Assembly: GCF_014647415.1 (NCBI RefSeq)
Contig: NZ_BMPD01000001.1
Span: forward strand, 744,001-808,000
Length of the DNA stretch: 64,000 nt
From: Haloarcula sebkhae
Lineage (GTDB): Archaea > Halobacteriota > Halobacteria > Halobacteriales > Haloarculaceae
Reading direction: 5' to 3'
Position numbers and translations under genes: made by a program. Of the stretch, positions 39,579 to 45,939 are shown piece after piece (the stretch's first letter is position 1; each line of letters opens with the position of its first letter). Under the pieces are notes generated by a model, which had not been told where the DNA came from, did no database searches, and saw only the letters and a program-made list of their open reading frames with translations.

Positions 39579-39728
39579 TCACACTTGTTGGGCGCGCTCT
39601 CTCGATACCTCGGCAATGCCAGCGTTTGCCGAGCAGTTGGGACACGCCCGGATGTGTCCACGTTCATCCGCGAACACTCGGGCGAACTGGTCTGAGACGT
39701 GCGCGCCGCAATGATCACATTCAGGCAT
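39579..39728 (-). CDS. Zinc microprotein (DUF7563-like), copy A
   Basis: A 49-residue protein starting MPECDHCGAHVSDQFARVFAD; upstream open codons to 39797 are not conserved. Two CxxC knuckles (CDHC, CPNC) form a zinc ribbon, with FARVFADE between them. A second copy with the same MPEC..C..DYARVF layout is at 43526-43684. Probable DNA/RNA or protein contact; function unknown. Confidence 0.72.
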   Translation of the reverse strand: MPECDHCGAHVSDQFARVFADERGHIRACPNCSANAGIAEVSRERAQQV

Positions 39729-39790
39729 CGTGTTCGTCGGCGACACCACCGCCGACGTATACGCGTACGCGCGTTGTTCCCATAGCTCTT

Positions 39791-39808
39791 TACCCAAATA
39801 CTTGGGTA
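39791..39808. repeat. Perfect inverted repeat (7-base arms)
   Basis: TACCCAA, four bases (ATAC), TTGGGTA. It lies between the larB stop (39831) and the zinc microprotein start (39728), about 63-80 bases upstream of the latter. It could be an operator, or a hairpin after larB. Confidence 0.5.
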
Positions 39809-39830
39809 TGGCTGCGGTTCGGGAGAGTTC

Positions 39831-40595
39831 CTACGACCGTGCATTGTCGAGCTGTCTGGCGATTAGGCCGGCCTGCGTTCCGGCAGTGAAGCCGGCGTCG
39901 ATGTTCACGACGGAGAGGGCAGTGCAGGACTGGAGCAGCCCCGAAAGGGCCGCTTCGCCCTCGCCGCCGTGGCCGTAGCCGGTCGAGACGGGCAGACCGA
40001 TGACTGGCACGTCCACGAGACCGGCGACGACCGTCGGGAGCGCCCCTTCGCGACCCGCTGCGACGATGAGTACATCCTGGTCTCGGAAGCCATCGACCGC
40101 GTCTATCGTCCGGGCGAGGCTCGCAACGCCAACGTCGTCGATACGGGTCACGGTCGCGCCCATCTCCTCGACGATGAGCGCGGCCTCACCGGCTGGGACG
40201 GCGTCGGATGTCCCGGCGGTGACGATACCCACTGACGCGTCCAGCGACGGACGTTCGAACGCGGGTGTCGTCGCCACCAGCCAGTTCGAGCGGTCGTCCC
40301 AGCGAACTGTCGCATCCGGGGCGGTCTCGTCCAGTTGCTCCCGAATGGCCGTTGCAGTGGACGTGTCGAGCCGCGTCACGATAGCCCGGTCTGTCGTTTC
40401 GATAGCTGTCGCCGCCAGATCCGCTACTTCCGCCGGGGTCTTCCCGTCCGCGAGGACGGCTTCGGGAACGCCGGCGCGGTCCTCCCGAGCAGCGTCGAAC
40501 CGACCGGCCCCGCTGGTCGCATAGCCCGCAAGCGCCGCCTCGGCCTCCGCCGGAGAGAGGTCGCCCGCCGCAACCGAATCGAGTATATCGCGCAT
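39831..40595 (-). CDS. larB: LarB, nickel-pincer cofactor biosynthesis protein
   Basis: A 254-residue protein from ATG 40595 (MRDILDSVAAGDLSPAEAEAAL); ATG 40604 is possible. The C-terminal PurE-like domain shows VGIVTAGTSDAVPAGEAAL, VLIVAAGREGALPTVVAGLV, PVIGLPVSTGYGHGGEGEAAL. LarB carboxylates and hydrolyses nicotinic acid adenine dinucleotide, the first step to the nickel-pincer cofactor of lactate racemase. larC and larE are not in the window. Confidence 0.9.
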   Translation of the reverse strand: MRDILDSVAAGDLSPAEAEAALAGYATSGAGRFDAAREDRAGVPEAVLADGKTPAEVADLAATAIETTDRAIVTRLDTSTATAIREQLDETAPDATVRWDDRSNWLVATTPAFERPSLDASVGIVTAGTSDAVPAGEAALIVEEMGATVTRIDDVGVASLARTIDAVDGFRDQDVLIVAAGREGALPTVVAGLVDVPVIGLPVSTGYGHGGEGEAALSGLLQSCTALSVVNIDAGFTAGTQAGLIARQLDNARS

Positions 40596-40851
40596 AGGAC
40601 TCATTCAGGGATACGACCACTCCTATCCGTCGGTCCGGGACAGGCGTAGTGCCCAAATCAGGGTCGGTCCTGTCGGAGCGCGCGTGAGCGACGCTCGGCC
40701 GGCGTAACGCGACAATAGCCGTCTGGGGCAGGCCAAAGGACGTATTCTGATGGATTCAGTCGGACACTATCGGCGATTTATAAGGGGTTATGTGTCGTAT
40801 AATGCCTCAAACTGCCGGTAATAGGGTCTAGAGCGAACTAATTGGAGAAAG

Positions 40852-40859
40852 TATATAAG
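40852..40859 (+). promoter_or_regulatory. Strong TATA box of the histone-fold gene
   Basis: TATATAAG with a purine-rich BRE-like GAGAAAG just before it, 29 bases from ATG 40885. It is the closest match to the archaeal consensus in the window and suggests high expression. Confidence 0.65.
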
Positions 40860-40884
40860 TAACCCCCGTCGATACCTCGTCTGT

Positions 40885-41052
40885 ATGGCAGACCTAATCG
40901 TCAAAGCCGCCGTTAAGGAAGAGCTCAACGACATGAACGTAGCGTCCGACTTCTACGACGCACTCGACGAGGAAGTCGAGGAGCTGCTTCAGGACGCAGC
41001 CCGACGAGCTGACGAGAACGACCGGAAGACGGTCCAGCCGCGCGACCTGTAA
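40885..41052 (+). CDS. Short histone-fold protein (DUF1931-like)
   Basis: A 55-residue protein: MADLIVKAAVKEELNDMNV, then ASDFYDALDEEVEELLQDAARRADENDRKTVQPRDL. The pattern of a short helix, long helix and the ENDRKTVQPRDL loop equals the second half of a histone fold (compare RKTVxxxDV). It is one fold short of a doublet, so it would dimerise. It could act in nucleoid structure or gene control. A strong TATA box lies upstream and a T7 terminator downstream. Confidence 0.8.
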   Translation: MADLIVKAAVKEELNDMNVASDFYDALDEEVEELLQDAARRADENDRKTVQPRDL

Positions 41053-41065
41053 GGTCGTTTCAGGC

Positions 41066-41079
41066 AGCATATTTTTTTG
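41066..41079 (+). terminator. T-run terminator of the histone-fold gene
   Basis: GCATATTTTTTTGA with seven T's begins about 15 bases after the stop codon; a typical archaeal terminator. Confidence 0.6.
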
Positions 41080-41100
41080 ACGCAAGCCGGCTAGCGACAG

Positions 41101-41787
41101 CTATTCCGACAGCGGTCGAACGGTGACGCCGTCAGGAGTGCCGACGTGGATTTCGTCGGCCATGTCGACGAACAACCCGTGCTCGACGACACCGGGGAGT
41201 GCGGCGAGATCGCTGGCGAGCGCGGCGGGGTCGTCGATAGGCCCGAAGTTACAGTCGAGCACGAGGTTCCCGTTGTCGGTGACGACGGGGCCGTCCTTGC
41301 GCTCTGCACGGCGGAGTGCCGGATCGCCGCCCAGACTCTCGACTGATGCGGCGACCGTCGAGCGGGCCATCGAAAGCACTTCGATGGGGACAGGGTGTGA
41401 GAGCACGTCCGCCTCCTTCGTCGGGTCGGCGACGACGAGGAAGCGGTCGGCACTCGCGTCGACGATCTTCTCCCGGGCGTGCGCCGCGCCGCCACCTTTG
41501 ATGAGATTGCCACCAGCCACTTCGTCGGCCCCGTCGATGGCGAGGTCGACCGACACATCGTCTAGATCCGCCAGCGGGATGCCACAGTCCCGGGCCAGCT
41601 GACGGGACTGAAACGACGTGGGGACGCCGACGACATCGAGTCCGGCGTCGACCGCCTGGCCGATAGCGCGGATAGCATGAGCCGCCGTCGACCCCGTGCC
41701 GAGGCCGACGACCATACCATCCTCGACTGCTTCGGCCGCCGATTCACCCGCTGCCTGTTTCGCCGCGTCGGAGCCACCCTGTTTCAT
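41101..41787 (-). CDS. rpiA: Ribose-5-phosphate isomerase A
   Basis: A 228-residue RpiA from ATG 41787 (MKQGGSDAAKQAAGESAAEAV). Motifs: VGLGTGSTAAHAI, DLAIDGADEVAGGNLIKGGGAAHAREK (catalytic Asp and Glu/Lys), and DNGNLVLDCNFG near the C-terminus. It interconverts ribulose-5-phosphate and ribose-5-phosphate. Its start is divergent from the small zinc protein at 41846, 58 bases away. Confidence 0.95.
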   Translation of the reverse strand: MKQGGSDAAKQAAGESAAEAVEDGMVVGLGTGSTAAHAIRAIGQAVDAGLDVVGVPTSFQSRQLARDCGIPLADLDDVSVDLAIDGADEVAGGNLIKGGGAAHAREKIVDASADRFLVVADPTKEADVLSHPVPIEVLSMARSTVAASVESLGGDPALRRAERKDGPVVTDNGNLVLDCNFGPIDDPAALASDLAALPGVVEHGLFVDMADEIHVGTPDGVTVRPLSE

Positions 41788-41845
41788 GTGCGGTGGGTCG
41801 ACAGACGCGGACAAAACGTTTGTTCTCCCGGCCGCAAGCGTCCGT

Positions 41846-42022
41846 ATGGCAGAGTGCACGTACTGCGGCTGTCCGGTAGAGGCCCACGAGCCCGTTTTCC
41901 TCAGCGAGACGCCGGACGGGAAACCGACGGCGCAGTTCTGCAACTACGGCTGCCTGTCAGCGCACATCGACGATGCAGACCTGACGACCGGGACGGCCTG
42001 TGAGTGGTCGCCGACGGGGTAG
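41846..42022 (+). CDS. Small Cys-rich zinc-binding protein
   Basis: A 58-residue protein: MAECTYCGCPVEAHEPVFLS, then AQFCNYGCLSAHIDD. Cys ligands CTYC and CNYGC resemble a TRASH/MYM-type zinc binding site. Nothing else is known. The frame extends upstream over the rpiA start but the ATG at 41846 after CGT fits best. Confidence 0.65.
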   Translation: MAECTYCGCPVEAHEPVFLSETPDGKPTAQFCNYGCLSAHIDDADLTTGTACEWSPTG

Positions 42023-42104
42023 CGGCGCGGTGTCGGAACCATCGGCCCACAACACCTGTCCGATGCCAGATGGGTTTTAGGGGCGGCCCGACCAGAAACC
42101 AGTA

Positions 42105-43421
42105 ATGACACAGTTCGGAACGAGCGGGATTCGGGGCCCCGTCGGTGAGACGGTCACGGCCGAGTTGGCGCTCTCGGTGGGCCGGGCGCTTGGCATCGAC
42201 CGCGAGCGAGTCGTCGTCGGCCGGGACCCGCGAGCGAGCGGCGAGTACCTGCAGGCGGCGCTAGTGGCCGGGCTCCGGGAGAGCGGCGTCGACGTGGTCG
42301 ACCTCGGCGGCGCGGCGACGCCCACCATTGGACGAGCAGTGACGTGGCAGGACGCCGACGCCGGCGTCGCAGTGACGGCGAGTCACAACCCCCCGGAAGA
42401 CAACGGCATCAAGCTCTGGCAGCCCAGCGGACAAGCCTTCGATTCAGACCTGCGGGCGACGATTGAGCAGCGACTAGCCGAGGATGCGTTCGAGCCAGCA
42501 GCCTGGGACGACGGCGGCGATATCGAATCCTGGGATGCCAGCCAGCGCCACGTCGACGCGCTGGTCACGGAAGTCGATGAGACGAACCTCGACAGCCACG
42601 TCGTCGTGGACCTCGGCAACGGCGCGGGCCGGGTCAGCGTCGACGCCCTCACCGAGCTGGGCTGTGCCGTCGAGACGCTCAACGGCCAGCCCGACGGTGC
42701 GTTCCCCGGTCGCCCCTCGGAACCGAAAGCCGAGCACTGCGAGTCGCTTTCGACGCTGGTGGCCGAGTCCGACGCCGACCTCGGCATCGCCCACGACGGC
42801 GACGCCGACCGGATGCGGGCGGTTGCGGCCGACGGGACCTTTCTCTCCGGCGACGTGTTGCTGGCCGTGTTCGCCCGTACCGCGGCGTCGCCGGGCGAGC
42901 GGGTCGCCGTCCCGGTCGATACGAGCCTCGCGGTCGAAGACTACCTCAACGACATCGACGTCTCTGTCGAGTACACCCCGGTCGGGGACGTGTACGTCGC
43001 CGAGGCCGCAAGCGCCGAGGGTGTCGCCTTCGGCGGCGAACCAAGCGGTGCGTGGATCTGGCCCGAGCGAACGCTGTGCCCGGACGGTCCGCTGGCGGCC
43101 TGTACCGCCGCGGCACTGGACAGCGAGCGCCCGCTAGGCGACCGCGCCGCCGACGTACCGGAGTACCCCATCCGCCGGGACAGCGTCGAAACCGACGAGA
43201 AGGAAGCGGTGATGGACCGCGTTCGGGAGACAGTGACCGATGCCTACGACGACGTGACGACACTCGATGGCGTCCGTGTCGACCTCGGCGACGCGTGGTT
43301 CCTCTTGCGGGCCAGCGGCACACAGCCGCTCGTTCGGATTACCGCCGAAGCCCGCGACCCAGACCGTGCTGATGCGGTGTTCGAGGAGGCACGCACACGC
43401 CTCACGGACGCGCTGGTATAG
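42105..43421 (+). CDS. Phosphohexomutase (GlmM/phosphomannomutase-like), second of two
   Basis: A 438-residue enzyme starting MTQFGTSGIRGPVGETVTAEL. The N-terminal FGTSGIRG and shorter length favour the GlmM/ManB subgroup. Phosphoserine loop TASHNPPEDNG (about 89), metal loop AHDGDADRMR, sugar loop FGGEPSGAWIW and phosphate loop RASGTQPLVRI are intact. It probably makes glucosamine-1-phosphate or mannose-1-phosphate for glycan precursors. It differs from the paralogue at 37778 mainly in the sugar loop (GGEPSG versus GGEESG). Confidence 0.9.
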   Translation: MTQFGTSGIRGPVGETVTAELALSVGRALGIDRERVVVGRDPRASGEYLQAALVAGLRESGVDVVDLGGAATPTIGRAVTWQDADAGVAVTASHNPPEDNGIKLWQPSGQAFDSDLRATIEQRLAEDAFEPAAWDDGGDIESWDASQRHVDALVTEVDETNLDSHVVVDLGNGAGRVSVDALTELGCAVETLNGQPDGAFPGRPSEPKAEHCESLSTLVAESDADLGIAHDGDADRMRAVAADGTFLSGDVLLAVFARTAASPGERVAVPVDTSLAVEDYLNDIDVSVEYTPVGDVYVAEAASAEGVAFGGEPSGAWIWPERTLCPDGPLAACTAAALDSERPLGDRAADVPEYPIRRDSVETDEKEAVMDRVRETVTDAYDDVTTLDGVRVDLGDAWFLLRASGTQPLVRITAEARDPDRADAVFEEARTRLTDALV

Positions 43422-43525
43422 ATGAAACGAGAATACCGGGAAAACAGCGGTTGGTAGCGAGTGTAGCCGGCGAGGAAAACGTCCCCGCAACCGTCAGGTC
43501 ACAGGGCGGCAGTTCCTGACCGGTT

Positions 43526-43684
43526 CTATCCGCGACGTGTGGACCGGGCCTCACGGACGTCTGCCCCGTCGCGAATCTTGTCTTCGCACTGCGGACAGAC
43601 TCTGGGCTTTTCGACCCCGTTCGGCGTGAACACACGCGCGTAGTCAGCCGTTACAAAATTACCGCAGTTCTGGCATTCCGGCAT
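43526..43684 (-). CDS. Zinc microprotein (DUF7563-like), copy B
   Basis: A 52-residue protein, MPECQNCGNFVTADYARVFTP then CPQCEDKIRDGADVREARST. Two CxxC pairs as in copy A (39579-39728), with the same MPEC start and ARVF motif. TATA-like GGGTATAAC at 43704-43712 is at leaderless distance. Function unknown. Confidence 0.72.
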   Translation of the reverse strand: MPECQNCGNFVTADYARVFTPNGVEKPRVCPQCEDKIRDGADVREARSTRRG

Positions 43685-43890
43685 ACAACCCTGTATGTGG
43701 GTTATACCCTCTTAATTGTTATTGGTTTGGTAAGAGTTCGCATACGGGGCGTTGGCGTCGCTACCGGGTGAAAACGCCATTTCGTTCGAAAGAGCGAAAT
43801 GCCATCAGTGTACTCGATTAGGGAAGTAGTGTCGGTCAGCTGCCACAAATCGGTCGAAGGGGCGGTGGATTCCGGACAGAGTGTGTCGGG

Positions 43891-44475
43891 CTACGCCTCG
43901 AAGGTACTGGTGATGGTTCCGTCCTCAGACAGTTCGATGACACCGTCGAAGAGTTCCCGGAACGCCGCGACCGTCTCCTCGTCGTGGACCTCGTCGGCGA
44001 GGTGGAACATCCCGACGGCGTCGTACTCGTCCAGCAGGTCGAGGATATCTTCGACGGCCGACAGCGCGCCGTCCTCGTCAGCGTAGTAGATGAGTTCCGT
44101 CAGCGAGTCGAAGGTCACACGGAGTTTCCCGTCGCGTTCCTGCAGGAACGTCTCGGCCTCCGAGACAATCCCGGAGAGGTCGTCGGGCGCGGAAACGTAT
44201 CGGACGCTTTCGGACTGGCGACGGGTGTAGCCGCGCTCGACCGACAGCGTGTCGAGGATGGTCGCTTTCGACTCGTCGACTTCGTAGTACTCCAGTTTCT
44301 GCTTGACCTCCCGGGCAGTGGTCCGGGTCGAGATGACGAGCATCGAGTCCGTGTCGGTCGCAAGGAAATCCGTGTCCAGTCGGTCCGTCTCGCCGGTACT
44401 CGGGTGCAGGAGCAGTATCCCTGTGCCACCCGGAACAGTCTCCGGCGCGTTGTCGATAGCCAGCGTGTACTCCAT
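43891..44475 (-). CDS. KaiC/RecA-like protein with degenerate P-loop (DUF7090-like)
   Basis: A 194-residue soluble protein; ATG 44475 (MEYTLAIDNAPETVPGGTGI) is preferred. Secondary-structure pattern and SVRYVSAPDDLSGIVSEAETFLQE, KLRVTFDSLTELIYYADE, GMFHLADEVHDEETVAAFRELFDGVIEL resemble haloarchaeal KaiC-like ATPases. The P-loop position reads LLLHPSTGETDRL with no GKS/T, so it should not bind ATP in the usual way. Function unknown. Confidence 0.7.
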   Translation of the reverse strand: MEYTLAIDNAPETVPGGTGILLLHPSTGETDRLDTDFLATDTDSMLVISTRTTAREVKQKLEYYEVDESKATILDTLSVERGYTRRQSESVRYVSAPDDLSGIVSEAETFLQERDGKLRVTFDSLTELIYYADEDGALSAVEDILDLLDEYDAVGMFHLADEVHDEETVAAFRELFDGVIELSEDGTITSTFEA

Positions 44476-44521
44476 ATGCACATCAAGGGGGGTGGCACCC
44501 AATTAAGTGTGCGGGTCACGG

Positions 44522-45004
44522 TCAGAATACGCTGTCTGCCGTCGCAGCCCCGACGACGCTGAAGATAGCACCGACAGTGATGGCCTTCAGTGTCGTCAGG
44601 AAGACGGCCATCGGCGTCGGGTCCGGGAGAATGCCACCGTTGACGAGGAACGTGTCAGGGGCGGTCAGCGCCACCGCGAGGATGGCGACCGACCCGAACG
44701 CGACACCCATCAGCGAGACGAACCGGATCGGGATACCGGCCACCTCCGCCTCGGTGTCCACGTCCCGGCCCGCGTCAGCCTTGTACAGCGCCCCGTAACC
44801 GATAGCGAACACGATACCCACGAGGAGAACCGCGTGATACCAGGACATGTTCTCGGCCAGCACCCACACCTCCTCGGTCACGACGAACGGTCCCGCGAGC
44901 AGGAACCCGCCGACGAGTTGCTGGGCGGTGTCCGCGACCCGGTATCGGCGTCGAACCATACTGGGTTGCTGTCCCGTCAGCAGGAAAGCCTCCCGGTCCG
45001 CCAC
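44522..45004 (-). CDS. DUF2391-like integral membrane protein
   Basis: A 160-residue protein (145 from ATG 44959, MVRRRYRVADTAQQLVGG). It has four predicted membrane helices, with conserved LAGPFVVTEEVWVLAENMSWYHA in the first pair and LTTLKAITVGAIFSVVGAATAD at the end. The family is found in archaea and some bacteria with no assigned role. Confidence 0.75.
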   Translation of the reverse strand: MADREAFLLTGQQPSMVRRRYRVADTAQQLVGGFLLAGPFVVTEEVWVLAENMSWYHAVLLVGIVFAIGYGALYKADAGRDVDTEAEVAGIPIRFVSLMGVAFGSVAILAVALTAPDTFLVNGGILPDPTPMAVFLTTLKAITVGAIFSVVGAATADSVF

Positions 45005-45171
45005 TGCCCAGCAGGACCACGTCCAGTCCCGCAGGGCGGTTCACGGCCGTCGTTCTCGTTTCAACTGGACGGAAAATATGCTGCCGTCCCTCGGTTTCCA
45101 GGCGAAGTAAGGGGGTACAGTAGCTGTGGAAGGATGGAAAATCGCGACATCATCGGCTGATTCGGCCCGGA

Positions 45172-45184
45172 TATAAAAATATTT
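45172..45184 (-). terminator. Possible T-run terminator of upp
   Basis: AAATATTTTTAT on the minus strand begins about 38 bases after the upp stop codon. Confidence 0.35.
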
Positions 45185-45221
45185 CCTCTCTCCGTCGACA
45201 GGTCGAGCGGGCCGGGACGGC

Positions 45222-45899
45222 TTACGTCGTCCGGAAGGCGCGGTCACCGGCGTCGCCGAGCCCCGGAACGATGAATCCGTCATCATCGAGTTCGTCGTCG
45301 ATAGCGACGCTGATGATGTCAGCGTCCGGTTGCGCCTCCGAAACGCGGACGATCCCCTCGGGTGCGGAAACCGCGGCTAGGACGAGCAGGTTCTCCGGCT
45401 CTGTCTTCTCTGAGGTGATGTAGTCCAGTACCGTGGCCATCGTTGACCCAGTTGCAAGCATCGGGTCCGCGATGATGACGGTGTCGTCCTCGGTGATTTC
45501 GGGCAGTTTGACGTACTCGACCGAGATCGGGAACTCGCCGTCGTCGTTCATCCCGGCGTCCTCGTCGCGGCTTGCGGAGATGACGCCCTGTCTGGCGCGG
45601 GGGAACGCTTTGAGCAGTCCCTCGACAAACGGCGTCGCAGCGCGAAGGACGTTGACGATGACCACGTCTTCGAGTCCTTTGACGCGCTCGCCCATCGTCG
45701 TGGTCAGCGGCGTCTGGATTTCCGTATATTCGGTCTCCATCCGGCCGTCGATGATCTCGTAGCCACAGATACGGCCGAGGCGGACCAGCCCCTTCCGGAA
45801 CGCGACCTGTTCAGTCTCGACGTTTCGTATGCGTGTCAGTTCGTCTCGCGCCAGCGCGTGCGTGACGACGGAGGCGTCGCCGCGCTGCTCGATTGGCAT
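45222..45899 (-). CDS. upp: Uracil phosphoribosyltransferase
   Basis: A 225-residue enzyme. PRPP-binding loop [42 protein letters not shown] and the C-terminal uracil loop [18 protein letters not shown] are complete. It salvages uracil to UMP. TATA GTTTAATC at 45923-45930 is 27 bases from the ATG, so it has its own leaderless promoter even though the TRAP permease gene ends only 40 bases upstream. Confidence 0.96.
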   Translation of the reverse strand: MPIEQRGDASVVTHALARDELTRIRNVETEQVAFRKGLVRLGRICGYEIIDGRMETEYTEIQTPLTTTMGERVKGLEDVVIVNVLRAATPFVEGLLKAFPRARQGVISASRDEDAGMNDDGEFPISVEYVKLPEITEDDTVIIADPMLATGSTMATVLDYITSEKTEPENLLVLAAVSAPEGIVRVSEAQPDADIISVAIDDELDDDGFIVPGLGDAGDRAFRTT

Positions 45900-45922
45900 A
45901 TCGTGCCCGTTGACCCCCGATG

Positions 45923-45930
45923 GATTAAAC
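45923..45930 (-). promoter_or_regulatory. TATA box of upp
   Basis: GTTTAATC on the minus strand, centred 27 bases before ATG 45899, in the 40-base gap after the TRAP permease gene. Confidence 0.55.
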
Positions 45931-45939
45931 GGTTCTCAC

